The translations under genes were made by a program, and so were the position numbers. A stretch of DNA of 64,000 nucleotides. Origin: QHXQ01 sp036389395 (lineage in GTDB: Bacteria; Acidobacteriota; Blastocatellia; Pyrinomonadales; Pyrinomonadaceae). Of the stretch, positions 26,611 through 33,895 are shown piece after piece; within the stretch, counting starts at the first letter, position 1, and each line of letters opens with the position of its first letter. The notes below the pieces were generated by a model. It saw only the letters and a list, made by a program, of their open reading frames with translations. It did not search any database and was not told the DNA's origin. The DNA is taken from assembly GCA_036389395.1 (NCBI GenBank), contig DASVPY010000058.1, positions 62,001 to 126,000 of the forward strand, given 5' to 3'.

Positions 26611-26961
26611 ATGGAAGAGAAGATTCACCGCATGCTCGAAGCCTGGCGGACGCTCACGCCTGACAAGACGTTCGGCGGGATGACGCTGGCGCAGTTCGAG
26701 GCGGCGGCCGCGCCCTCGCTCAGCACGCGCCGCCGCATCGCGGAACTCGAAGACCAACTCACGCAGGAGATGGCCGCCCGCGACCACGCCGACGACACGC
26801 TCGCGCCCAAAATCCAACTCGTCGTCGCCGGTGTCCTCGCCGACCCGACCGAAGGCCCCGACAGTGCGCTCCTCGAAGCCCTGGGCTACATCCGCAAGAG
26901 CGCCCGCAAGACGGGTCTCACCCGCAAGCGCAAGACCAAAGAGACGCCCAACACCAAATAA
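26611..26961 (+). CDS. Small conserved hypothetical protein (GYIRKSARKTGLTRK type)
   Basis: This 116-residue, helix-rich, charged protein has a central QAAR-like helical part (RRRIAELEDQLTQEMAARDH) and a C-terminal block SALLEALGYIRKSARKTGLT followed by a basic tail. Multi-copy small proteins with a similar C-terminal G-Y-x-R-x-S-x-R-K-S/T-G-L signature occur in cyanobacteria, planctomycetes and acidobacteria as far as I recall; no function is known to me. The IS630-type element ends 16 bases before its start, so its native promoter has probably been displaced. A protein with a loosely similar ending is encoded at 49716-50081. Confidence 0.65.
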   Translation: MEEKIHRMLEAWRTLTPDKTFGGMTLAQFEAAAAPSLSTRRRIAELEDQLTQEMAARDHADDTLAPKIQLVVAGVLADPTEGPDSALLEALGYIRKSARKTGLTRKRKTKETPNTK

Positions 26962-27058
26962 CCCTCTGCCACCCGCCGGGCGCGCGGGGCCGAGCAAGCC
27001 CCGCGCGCCCGGCGTGTGACCCCGAACGAAAGCCGCGCCCGGACGGGTCTGTACGGAT

Positions 27059-27489
27059 TTACAGGTCGAGCGGGCTGCGCACGCCGCGCCCGCCGCGGTT
27101 CAGCACGTGCGTGTAGGTCATCGTCGTTGACACGTCCTTGTGCCCCAGCAGTTCTTGGATCGTCCGCAGGTCGTAGCCGGCTTCGAGCAGGTGCGTGGCC
27201 CGCTTCGCCCGTTCAATGCCGGCCACCCATTCTAGCGGCTGCCCCAGCACGTCGCGGTAAAGGAAGAGGATGGCGGGGAGGGCTTGATTCTGCGTCGAGG
27301 CGGCCACCTGCCGCTGCACGGTCAGGTAAGACAGGTGGGCGCGCACTTCGTCCGCGCCCACCTGAGCGGGTGGCGTTTGCCGTGGAACAGGATGAAGTCA
27401 CGGATGCGGTGAAGGTAGGCTTCCTCGGTGCGCAGGCTGTAGTGGCGGGTGCGGAGCAGTTCGCGCGTGCGGTCGAGGAGCTTGGGCAT
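27059..27489 (-). pseudogene. Integron-type tyrosine recombinase (IntI-like), frameshifted and internally deleted
   Basis: From ATG 27489 the minus strand reads MPKLLDRTRELLRTRHYSLR then EAYLHRIRDFILFHGKRHP, the N-terminal SAM-like domain of IntI integrases. A frameshift near 27361 moves the homology to a second frame (EVRAHLSYLTVQRQVAASTQ, then LFLYRDVLGQPLEWV). After AGIERAKR the sequence jumps straight to ATHLLEAGYDLRTIQELLGH and TYTHVLNRGGRGVRSPLDL. Roughly 180-190 residues are missing, including both catalytic Arg residues. The His of LGHKD and the Tyr of YTHVL remain. It cannot be an active recombinase. Its orientation, facing away from the cassettes on its right, is that of an integron integrase. 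Confidence 0.88.
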
Positions 27490-27775
27490 GGTGAACCGAC
27501 CTTATCCGTGCGGTTGGGAAAGCGCCGCCTAAGCTACTGCGCCGCGCGCCGGCTAATCAATGGCGCGGGCGCGTAAGTTGTTAATAAAATAGCGCAGGTG
27601 TGACGGAGCAGATGATTAGGCCGCGCTTTCGCCGCTTTCCACCCCGGCGATTAGTACACCTAATTGTAGTTCGGTGCTTGCTTATTTGCAGAAAAGTCTT
27701 GCAACTTTTGATGTTGGTGATAGAATCCGCGCCTACGCTTGATTCATTCTCAGCTTGTTGAAAGGAACTCTCGAT
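27490..27775. other. Gap between integrase remnant and first cassette; presumed attI/leader region
   Basis: No gene is seen in this 286-base interval. Base composition falls from GC-rich near 27490-27640 to AT-rich toward 27770. In an integron this is where attI and the cassette promoter lie. A junction such as gcgtaagttgttaataaaat (27571-27590) is a candidate, but I cannot define attI by eye. Confidence 0.35.
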
Positions 27776-28501
27776 ATGGCCCTCTATGTTTTGAAGAATA
27801 ATGAGAAACTCGGCCCCTTCTCTGAGTCTGTCGTTGCGGAGCGAATAGAGGAAGGTCAATATTCTTGGGACGACCTTGGTTGGCGCGAAGGGATGACTGA
27901 GTGGCAACCGCTAAAGATGCTCGTATCGCCTGACGATAATAATCCAGAGGTATTTCTCGCCCGCGTAAATGAGGCACATGAGAACATAAAGAGAGGGAGA
28001 AAAATTGCTGAGGAATTGGAAAAATTACAACATTACTATGGAGACAAGTTAATTCATGCCGAGAGAACATACAACAACGAGCAAATTATCAAAAGGCGTG
28101 GACTCACAAAACTGGTATTCGCAAATGACGACCCCAGAATTATTGAAGAAGTGAAACGTCTCTGCAACAATAGCAGCGACGAAGACCCTGTTTTATTGTT
28201 TACAGATGTTCCTAACGAAGAAGATAAATACGAAGTCTATTACAAGAAGACTGGACCTTGCTTTATTGCTACAGCGACCTATGGCTCTCCGCTCGCGCCA
28301 GAGGTGCTGGTTTTCCGTCGCTTCCGCGATGATGTTCTATTAACTACGAAGGCTGGCGTATTGCTCGTCGAATTGTACTACTGTGTCTCCCCGCCTATCG
28401 CATCGCTAATTGCCCGCAGAAACTGGTTGCGTACTATGACGAGAAGGATTCTCCTCTCGCCAATCTTACGCCTGCTCCAAGCTAAAAAGTTCGACACCTA
28501 A
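27776..28501 (+). CDS. GYF_2/CFI-box C-terminal domain protein, integron cassette gene
   Basis: The 241-residue product begins with a GYF_2-type domain (ALYVLKNNEKLGPFSESVVA through WDDLGWREGMTEWQPLKML, residues 1-46), a peptide-binding or signal-sensing module. A coiled, charged middle part follows. The end is a CFI-box C-terminal domain: CFIATATYGSPLAPEV near residue 161, then LRRFRDD-like and ELYYCVSPPIASLIARR, with a hydrophobic helix. I chose ATG 27776 (aaagga upstream) over TTG 27755. GC content is far below the flanking backbone, in line with acquisition as a cassette. The function of CFI-box proteins is not established. It shares its cassette with the next small gene. Confidence 0.8.
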   Translation: MALYVLKNNEKLGPFSESVVAERIEEGQYSWDDLGWREGMTEWQPLKMLVSPDDNNPEVFLARVNEAHENIKRGRKIAEELEKLQHYYGDKLIHAERTYNNEQIIKRRGLTKLVFANDDPRIIEEVKRLCNNSSDEDPVLLFTDVPNEEDKYEVYYKKTGPCFIATATYGSPLAPEVLVFRRFRDDVLLTTKAGVLLVELYYCVSPPIASLIARRNWLRTMTRRILLSPILRLLQAKKFDT

Positions 28502-28524
28502 TCTTTTCATCAGGAGGTTAAATA

Positions 28525-28752
28525 ATGGTTACAGTCAAAGTTGTGCGGCGAAGTTCTGGCGACCCTGTAAAGGGCAAAAAGGTTGCGTTAGGTATTGACG
28601 CGATATTTTCCGGCGGTGTAACTGATAGGCAGTGGACCGATTCCAATGGTGAAGCACATTTTGATGTAAAACCGAATCATGGCAAAGTCTTTGTTAATGG
28701 CTCAACGGAATACGAAGGTTATCTTTCAGGGCGCATAGTAGTTTATATCTAA
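28525..28752 (+). CDS. Small all-beta protein of unknown function, same cassette
   Basis: The 75-residue sequence begins VTVKVVRRSSGDPVKGKKVA and continues to WTDSNGEAHFDVKPNHGKVF. It resembles one carboxypeptidase-regulatory/Ig-like beta sandwich: alternating hydrophobic strands and a Gly/Asn-rich turn, with no signal peptide. A near-perfect AGGAGG lies 8 bases before ATG 28525. It starts 23 bases after the GYF/CFI-box gene ends, and the first attC site follows after about 30 bases, so the two genes form one cassette. I do not know a function. Confidence 0.65.
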   Translation: MVTVKVVRRSSGDPVKGKKVALGIDAIFSGGVTDRQWTDSNGEAHFDVKPNHGKVFVNGSTEYEGYLSGRIVVYI

Positions 28753-28781
28753 ATCAACATTGCCTTAAACACCAACGCCGC

Positions 28782-28890
28782 ACCGAACAACTCATTCAAC
28801 CCGACGCCTCGATAGCATTCTTTTCATCGTTGATTTCTTCTTCCCGTGTTGAATGTCTGCGCTCGGCGCGGGTTAATTCGAGCGTTAGAC
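28782..28890 (+). other. attC site 1 (integron cassette recombination site)
   Basis: The 109-bp site has R'' accgaac (28782-28788, degenerate) and R' gttagac (28884-28890). L'' aacccg-a-cgcc (from 28798) pairs with L' ggcgcgggtt (from 28865), leaving the single A at 28804 unpaired. That extrahelical base in L'' is a hallmark of genuine attC structure. The central arms (cattc/gaatg) extend the hairpin. Confidence 0.85.
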
Positions 28891-28944
28891 GGCTACCAAA
28901 GCTTGTGATAATCTCAGTTACAGTTTGAGTGATGAGGTGAATGT

Positions 28945-29160
28945 ATGAGCGTTACCGCTATTGAAGCTATTGTTGAGAATGGTCAGATTCGACTTCCTTC
29001 CAGTCTCCGTTTGCCTGAAAGGGCGAAAGTGTATGTCCTCATCCCTGATGTAAAGATGCCATCAGTTTCTTACATCGGAAGCCCTCGCTTAGCGCATCCA
29101 GAACAGGCGGCCGATTTCCAGAAAGAGGTCATCGAGGAAAGTTCTGATGCCAGCTTATGA
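28945..29160 (+). CDS. AF2212/AbrB-like small protein, cassette gene
   Basis: This 71-residue protein starts MSVTAIEAIVENGQIRLPSS and continues LRLPERAKVYVLIPD, the short beta-rich pattern of the AF2212-like (DUF104) antitoxin family. The C-terminal half is polar and probably unstructured. Such proteins are predicted antitoxins or DNA-binding dimers. Here the downstream gene, overlapping its end by 14 bases, is a retropepsin-like protease rather than a VapC-type toxin. A GAGGTGA site precedes ATG 28945. Base composition is lower in GC than the backbone, as for other cassette genes. Confidence 0.7.
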   Translation: MSVTAIEAIVENGQIRLPSSLRLPERAKVYVLIPDVKMPSVSYIGSPRLAHPEQAADFQKEVIEESSDASL

Positions 29161-29526
29161 CAGTACGCTCTTTGACCCACCTGCCCCGTTGGCGAAAGTA
29201 ACCATTAGGCATCCGACATCTGGGGCAACATTTCTGACGTACCAACGTTGCTTGATACAGGCGCTGACGTCACTTTGTTGCCGCAAGCTTTCGTCGAGCA
29301 GCTTGGCATTAGCGTTGATGCAACCGAAGGTTATGAGTTGAAAGGTTTTGACGGGAACGTGAGCATCGCGCGGGTTGTCGAGGTTGATGTACTTTTCTTG
29401 CGGCGTGCTTTCAAAGGGCGGTTTCTGCTTATAGAGCAGGAGTGGGGCTTGATCGGAAGGGACGTCCTCAATCATTTGTCGCTATTATTTGATGGATTAC
29501 GTCTTGAATGGAGCGAGCAGAAGTAA
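29147..29526 (+). pseudogene. Retropepsin-like aspartyl protease with a frameshift, cassette gene
   Basis: The first frame (29147 on) gives APLAKVTIRHPTSGAT, the usual start of small bacterial retropepsins. The homology then moves to another frame as ISDVPTLLDTGADVTLLPQA, with the catalytic Asp-Thr-Gly, and runs to LIGRDVLNHLSLLFDG, ending at 29526. The shift lies around 29225-29240 near a ttt run. The second frame has a stop just upstream (near 29200), so a continuous protein is not possible without a frameshift. The combined length (about 126 residues) fits a single-domain retropepsin that works as a dimer. It could be a decayed cassette gene, a sequencing error, or a true slippage site. 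Confidence 0.7.
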
Positions 29527-29544
29527 GTTGGGCGGTGAAGCGCC

Positions 29545-29638
29545 GTCTAACAACTCATTCAACCCGACGCCTCGACAGCATTCTTTTCATGCTGCTTCCT
29601 CGCGTTGTAAATTGAATGCCTGCGCTCGGCGCGGGTTA
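29545..29638 (+). other. attC site 2, left part (R'' to L')
   Basis: R'' gtctaac (29545-29551) is followed by aactcattc and L'' aacccg-a-cgcc, nearly identical to attC site 1. L' ggcgcgggtta ends at 29638, again leaving the L'' A unpaired. The expected attcg...gttag R' end is missing here and is found at 30859-30873 beyond the IS110-family element. Confidence 0.82.
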
Positions 29639-30858
29639 GATACTGTGTTTTGAGTCAAGCAGATTTTGCCCACTCAGGATCGAACGGCTTGCCTGTCTTC
29701 AAGACACCGTACGCGAGATGGACGAGTTTCCGCATCACGGCACAGATGACCGTCATCTTGCACTTGCCGCGCTCTCGCAACCCTTCGGCCCAAGCCTTGA
29801 AGAACGGACTGCACCGCAGCGCCGTGACGGCCGGGAAGTAGAGTCCTTTGCGCAGACGCGCATTCCCGATCCTTGAGAGTCGGGCGCGCCCTTTGAGAGA
29901 ACTCCCCGACTGCCGCTCGCGCGGCACCAACCCGGCGTAGGCCGCCACCTGCCGCGCGCTCCTGTACTGCTCGAGGTCTGTGATTTCCGCGAGCAGCCGC
30001 GCCGCGGTCGCCTCTGCGATGCCTGGGATGGAATCGAGCAACTCGCTCTGCCGCTTGAGCCTGGGATGATTGTTGATGTGCTCGCGGATCAACTCCTCTG
30101 TCCGCTTTATCTCCCCGTTAAGGTACGAGAGGTGTTCTGCAAGACTCTGATGCACGGCCTCGACCGTGATGCCTGAAGAGAGTCGGTTCTCTTCCATCAC
30201 GCGCATCCCGATCAGAGATTCCAAGCGGCGCACAGGTGCCTGTAGCTCTCGCACTTCTTGAGGTGGTGGCGTCCATGCCGGTGGTCGCTGTGCTTGGCAG
30301 AAGCGTGCGAGCAGTTCGGCGTCCACGCGGTCGTTCTTGGTGCGTGAGAGGCGGCTCGCGGCGAAGGCCTTGGTCGCCGCCGGGTTGACGAGGCTGACGG
30401 CGTGGCCGGCCTCGGCCAGGAAGAGGGCGAGCGGCTCGCTGTAAGTGCCGGTGGCTTCCAGGCAGGCGTGGGCGCGCTGGCCGCCTTGCTTTGCCGGCCA
30501 CTGACGGAGTTGCTCGAAGCCAGCTTCGTTGTTGGGGAAGACTTTGTGGCGGAGCTTGCCGCTTGTGCTGATGAGGCAGACGTTGAACTTCAGTTTCGCG
30601 ATGTCAATGCCGAGTGTTGGCTCTGTCATTGGGTGAACTCCTCGCGGAAGCAAATGCGGCGCGGGTCTAACTTGCGGATGCAAGCTCAGCTTCTCGGTGG
30701 AAGCGGCTTCGGATACTGTCCGACCTTTGTGCGCTGCGGGATGGATGCCGGGAGCTAGACTAACCCGCTGACTCTTGGGGTCATAATTCGGGCACAGCTT
30801 CTCCGGCACCCTCTGTCGCTAAAGCTTGCTGCTTCAGCCGACTTCAGTCAACATACAA
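29639..30858 (-). mobile_element. IS110-family (possibly IS1111-type) element inserted inside attC site 2
   Basis: The boundaries are inferred: attC site 1 reads gggtta-attcgagcgttagac, while here gggtta ends at 29638 and attcgggcgttaggc resumes at 30859, so about 1220 bp are inserted. The element carries one transposase gene on the minus strand and about 230 bases of non-coding sequence at its right end. Elements of the IS1111-attC group of the IS110 family are known to target attC sites. I see no clear terminal inverted repeats, as expected for IS110-type elements. Confidence 0.75.
29655..30629 (-). CDS. IS110-family transposase
   Basis: This 324-residue transposase has the RuvC-like DEDD domain: LGIDIAKLKFNVCL (first Asp), CLEATGTYSEPL (Glu) and RTKNDRVDAELLARF (two Asp). 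The C-terminal transposase_20 domain is also present: LLDSIPGIAEATAARLLAEI, then AAYAGLVPRERQSGSSLKG with the serine used by this family, and GNARLRKGLY. It appears intact. I take ATG 30629, preceded by GAGGAG, rather than the longer frame to 30809, because the conserved domain starts there. It lies opposite to the cassette genes. Confidence 0.92.
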   Translation of the reverse strand: MTEPTLGIDIAKLKFNVCLISTSGKLRHKVFPNNEAGFEQLRQWPAKQGGQRAHACLEATGTYSEPLALFLAEAGHAVSLVNPAATKAFAASRLSRTKNDRVDAELLARFCQAQRPPAWTPPPQEVRELQAPVRRLESLIGMRVMEENRLSSGITVEAVHQSLAEHLSYLNGEIKRTEELIREHINNHPRLKRQSELLDSIPGIAEATAARLLAEITDLEQYRSARQVAAYAGLVPRERQSGSSLKGRARLSRIGNARLRKGLYFPAVTALRCSPFFKAWAEGLRERGKCKMTVICAVMRKLVHLAYGVLKTGKPFDPEWAKSA

Positions 30859-30873
30859 ATTCGGGCGTTAGGC
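30859..30873 (+). other. attC site 2, right remnant (R')
   Basis: The segment attcgggcgttaggc matches the last 15 bases of attC site 1 (attcgagcgttagac) and supplies the R' core gttaggc (30867-30873). With the left part at 29545-29638 it rebuilds one attC interrupted by the IS110-family element. Confidence 0.72.
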
Positions 30874-30993
30874 GGCTGCAACCTTCTTGGCATTACCCTC
30901 GTAATCGTGAAGCAAGGACGTAATGTTGGGCGCGCTGTTAATAGTTGCGCGCTCTGATCATTATGTAAGTAGAGATGCCCGGGGGGAGTTGAG

Positions 30994-31413
30994 ATGGAGG
31001 AGCACAGAGGAAAGTATGAAATGAAACACAACCTTATGTTAACCGTCGCGTCTCTGCTCTCGATCCTCTTCCTTACGTTTCACCTGACGGACGACATCAT
31101 CCGCGGGTACGAAAAGGGAGGGGTCGCAAACCTAACGGCTTTGCCCATCCTTGGCGTTTGGCTGTACGGCACGCTGGTGCTCGCCGGGCGGCGCTCGGGG
31201 TACATCATCATCCTCCTCGGGTCGCTCCTTGGGTTGGCCGTCCCCTTCTTCCACATGAAGGGGAAGGGTCTCGGTTACGCCATCATCGCCCATCCGGGCG
31301 GCAGCGCCTTCTTCTTCATCTGGACGATCATAGCGGTTAGCGTGACCGCACTCTTCTCCGTAATCCTCTCGGCGCGCGGGCTGTGGGGCCTGCCATGGCA
31401 CCGGCCCCGTTAG
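30994..31413 (+). CDS. Small integral membrane protein, cassette region
   Basis: This 139-residue protein has about four predicted membrane segments: LMLTVASLLSILFLTFHL, LTALPILGVWLYGTLVLAG, YIIILLGSLLGLAVPFFHM and FFFIWTIIAVSVTALFSVIL. There is no recognisable domain. A GGGGGAG site lies 6 bases before ATG 30994; alternative in-frame ATGs occur at 31018 and 31021. Its stop lies in cgttagacc, which resembles an R' box (gttagac at 31407-31413), followed by caacaacccgaac, reminiscent of the start of an attC. The cassette boundary here may be degenerate. Function unknown. Confidence 0.65.
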   Translation: MEEHRGKYEMKHNLMLTVASLLSILFLTFHLTDDIIRGYEKGGVANLTALPILGVWLYGTLVLAGRRSGYIIILLGSLLGLAVPFFHMKGKGLGYAIIAHPGGSAFFFIWTIIAVSVTALFSVILSARGLWGLPWHRPR

Positions 31414-31457
31414 ACCAACAACCCGAACATGGAAAGGCCCGTCGCAATATTGGAGAC

Positions 31458-32399
31458 ATGGTTATTGATTTGAACAAAGATATCGAGTCGGCCGCAAAAA
31501 TCATCTCTGGTTTTCTCGACGAACCGCCGGTTAAAGTTACTCCTCTGATTGGCAAGGGCAGCGTCAACAAGGTATTCATTGTGGAGGCGGGAAACTATAA
31601 AGTTGTCGTTAGGATGAGCGAAAGAGGGGAAGCCTTAGACGAATATGAAAAGGAAGCCTGGTGCATTGAGAATGCTGCCGCACGAGGCGTTCCCGGCCCG
31701 TCAGTGCTTACTGTAGGGCGGTATAAAAGTAATGCCTATATTGTTCAGTCGTATATAGCGGGGGACGAAGGCAGAGTTAGCCAAGTACCTAAGCGGGCCA
31801 TCTGGCGGGAGCTTGGTAAATACGCCAGGAAGATTCATGCTATTGAGGCGGTGGGCTTCGGGTTAAAGCTGTCTGACATGATGCAAGGTGACGCTCGCAA
31901 ATCCTGGCTCCGATATCTGGAGTATAATATCGAGAGCCTAACTGAAGACGATCAGTTGATTAAGCTGAACGTCCTGACAAAATCTCAGTCGAAAATTATT
32001 AAGGCTATTTTTGCCGACTTGAAGGGGCGCGAATTTATCTTCGGTCTCAATCACGGGGACATTTCTTTGAAGAACACAGTCGTTGATGAGCACGGCATCG
32101 TAAATTTACTTGACTGGGGTTCTGCGGAAGGAAACATTGTTCCCCACCATGACTTAATCCAGATGTTGAAGATGAAAATGTTGGAGAACGCTCCTAACGA
32201 TGAGGAAATCCAGGCATTCCTTGACGGTTACGGTATTGCGCAATCTGAATTTGAACGAATGATGCCGGAGTTAGAGAGTCTCTTACTTCTTCGAGCTTTC
32301 GATAAGCTCAGATGGGCGGTTGATTGGCACGTGAAAGAATTAGACGGATTCATCAGTCACGCCAGGGATGCAGTGAAGAGATGTTTGGCTCGAAATTAA
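31458..32399 (+). CDS. APH-family phosphotransferase (aminoglycoside/choline kinase-like), cassette gene
   Basis: This 313-residue protein has the APH fold of small-molecule kinases. The N-lobe contains IGKGSVNKVFIVEAGNYKVV with a conserved Lys/Arg strand (VVVRMSERG). The catalytic loop reads LNHGDISLKNTVV near residue 200 (His-Gly-Asp with downstream Asn), and the metal-binding segment reads LLDWGSAEGN near 218. Family members phosphorylate aminoglycosides, macrolides, choline, homoserine or sugars; the substrate cannot be told by eye, and resistance is only a possibility. I chose ATG 31458 (tggag 6 bases upstream), not 31383. Low GC and the attC site 32 bases downstream mark it as cassette cargo. 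Confidence 0.82.
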   Translation: MVIDLNKDIESAAKIISGFLDEPPVKVTPLIGKGSVNKVFIVEAGNYKVVVRMSERGEALDEYEKEAWCIENAAARGVPGPSVLTVGRYKSNAYIVQSYIAGDEGRVSQVPKRAIWRELGKYARKIHAIEAVGFGLKLSDMMQGDARKSWLRYLEYNIESLTEDDQLIKLNVLTKSQSKIIKAIFADLKGREFIFGLNHGDISLKNTVVDEHGIVNLLDWGSAEGNIVPHHDLIQMLKMKMLENAPNDEEIQAFLDGYGIAQSEFERMMPELESLLLLRAFDKLRWAVDWHVKELDGFISHARDAVKRCLARN

Positions 32400-32430
32400 A
32401 CATCCAAGCATCCGCTTTAGGAATGGCGCA

Positions 32431-32526
32431 GTCCAACAACTCATTAAACCCGACCCCGCGCTAGCCTGCCTTTCATCATCTCTCCTTGCGGTGTAAATTG
32501 GTCGCGCGTTAATGCGGGCGTCAGGC
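32431..32526 (+). other. attC site 3, degenerate
   Basis: R'' gtccaac (32431-32437) and the following aactcatt match attC sites 1 and 2. L'' reads aacccgacc, and the right side has gcgcgttaat then gcgtcaggc, a one-base variant of the R' core gttaggc (32520-32526). Pairing of the L boxes is weaker than in the other sites, suggesting decay. No attC follows to the right until 48898. Confidence 0.65.
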
Positions 32527-32593
32527 GTCGGTTACAAACTGTGCTTGCGACGCCTGAGTTCAGAGTGCCGACACCCGCGGTGCGGAGGAGTCA

Positions 32594-33025
32594 ATGAAGA
32601 GAGTTCTAGCCAGTCTGTCTGCCGGCGTCGCCCTTGCGGCGACAGTCTCGTTTCTGGTTATTCAGCGCCGCGCTCAAGCGGTCGAAGGGTACGTCATAGA
32701 GCGCGACGCCGAAGTGGCCAAGCAGGAAGGCGGGCCGCATAAAGGGGCGGGGCGCACGACCGGCTATAACTTCTTCGCGCGCGTGCCGGACTTCAAGCTG
32801 TCGTTCCGCAAGCGCGTCCTGCACCCCGGCGCGTCAATCGGCTATCACCCGCAAGAGACCGACGAGGTCTACTACGTCGTCGGCGGGCAAGGGCGAATGA
32901 CGATCAACGGGCAAGAGATGGCGGTCAAACCCGGCGACGCCATACTGACGCGCAAAGGCAGCTCGCACGGGCTAGCGCAGACGGGCGACGGCGACCTGAC
33001 GATCATCATCGCCTACGACAAGTAA
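32594..33025 (+). CDS. Secreted cupin-domain protein
   Basis: This 143-residue protein has a signal or anchor segment (VLASLSAGVALAATVSFLVI, residues 4-23) and a single cupin_2 beta-barrel. Cupin motif 1 reads LHPGASIGYHPQETDEVYYV and motif 2 reads KPGDAILTRKGSSHGL, each with metal-binding His and Glu candidates. Cupins of this kind bind metals and small molecules or catalyse dioxygenation and isomerisation; no substrate can be assigned. GC content is back to backbone level. An AGGAG site precedes ATG 32594. It is the first gene after attC site 3, so it may be either the last cassette's neighbour or old chromosomal sequence. Confidence 0.8.
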   Translation: MKRVLASLSAGVALAATVSFLVIQRRAQAVEGYVIERDAEVAKQEGGPHKGAGRTTGYNFFARVPDFKLSFRKRVLHPGASIGYHPQETDEVYYVVGGQGRMTINGQEMAVKPGDAILTRKGSSHGLAQTGDGDLTIIIAYDK

Positions 33026-33159
33026 GGCAACGCCGCGCGCTTACAGCCCCGATGCCGGCAAATGCACTCAAGGCGTCGGCGGTAGCTCCGTAGCGCGCCC
33101 CAAAGAGGCATTCGCGCGGAGCGGATGCTGACAACTTTTCTACTTCAGGAGACGCAAGC

Positions 33160-33636
33160 ATGGCGACGTTGAGACTGTACTCGCTCTTCCTGGTCGTGAT
33201 CCTCTGGGGGACGCTGCTGGGCGGGATCGCCTACGCGCACCTGGTTTACTTCCCGGTCTTCTTGTCCGCCCTGCCCGACTCGGCGGTCGTCGTCAACGGG
33301 CCGTACGGGCTGCACGAGGCGACGTTTTGGATGCTCATCCACCCGCTGCTCATCCTCGCGCTCGTCGTCGCCCTCGCGCTGAACTGGCGGGCGCGGGCGC
33401 GGCGCAAGCTCATCCTGATCAGCCTCGCGGTCTACGCGGTGGTGCTCGTCGTCTCGCAAATCTATTTTATCCCCGAGCTGGTCGCCTTCGCGCGCAGCCC
33501 GCAGTCGGGGCTGCCGCCCGCGCACTGGCTGGCCCGCGGGCAACGTTGGCAGCATCTGAACTGGTTGCGCGGGACGGTGATGTACGCCGGCATACTGCCG
33601 TTACTACTGGCGCTGACGAAGCCCGCCGGCACATAG
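33160..33636 (+). CDS. DUF1772-like integral membrane protein
   Basis: This 158-residue protein has four predicted membrane helices: LYSLFLVVILWGTLLGGIAY, LLILALVVALALNW, LILISLAVYAVVLVVSQIYF and TVMYAGILPLLLAL. The residue pattern FIPELVAFARSP then HLNWLRGTVMYAG is like DUF1772/anthrone-oxygenase-type proteins. Catalytic function in bacteria is not established. ATG 33160 has AGGAG 8-12 bases upstream. It lies alone between the cupin gene and a larger membrane protein gene, with a separate ribosome site and a 134-base gap upstream. Confidence 0.65.
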   Translation: MATLRLYSLFLVVILWGTLLGGIAYAHLVYFPVFLSALPDSAVVVNGPYGLHEATFWMLIHPLLILALVVALALNWRARARRKLILISLAVYAVVLVVSQIYFIPELVAFARSPQSGLPPAHWLARGQRWQHLNWLRGTVMYAGILPLLLALTKPAGT

Positions 33637-33895
33637 CTCGTCGTTAACACTCGCGCGGTTTCGGCGCGGTGGGTGAGCCACGCGCCGTTCGCCGCGCCAG
33701 CTTCGTCCGGGCGTTCCTTCATCACCGGAAACGGCCGCTTCGTCACAAAACTCTTCCCGCCGCCTGGCAGGCTCTATATACATCTTCGAGTTGTCGAAGT
33801 CCGTCGGCGCGAGAGGGGCGCGCGTAAAAAGTATGATACTTCTCACGCCTACGCGGCGCGGGTGCTAGAATTGGCGGCAGACTGACGGAGCCGCC

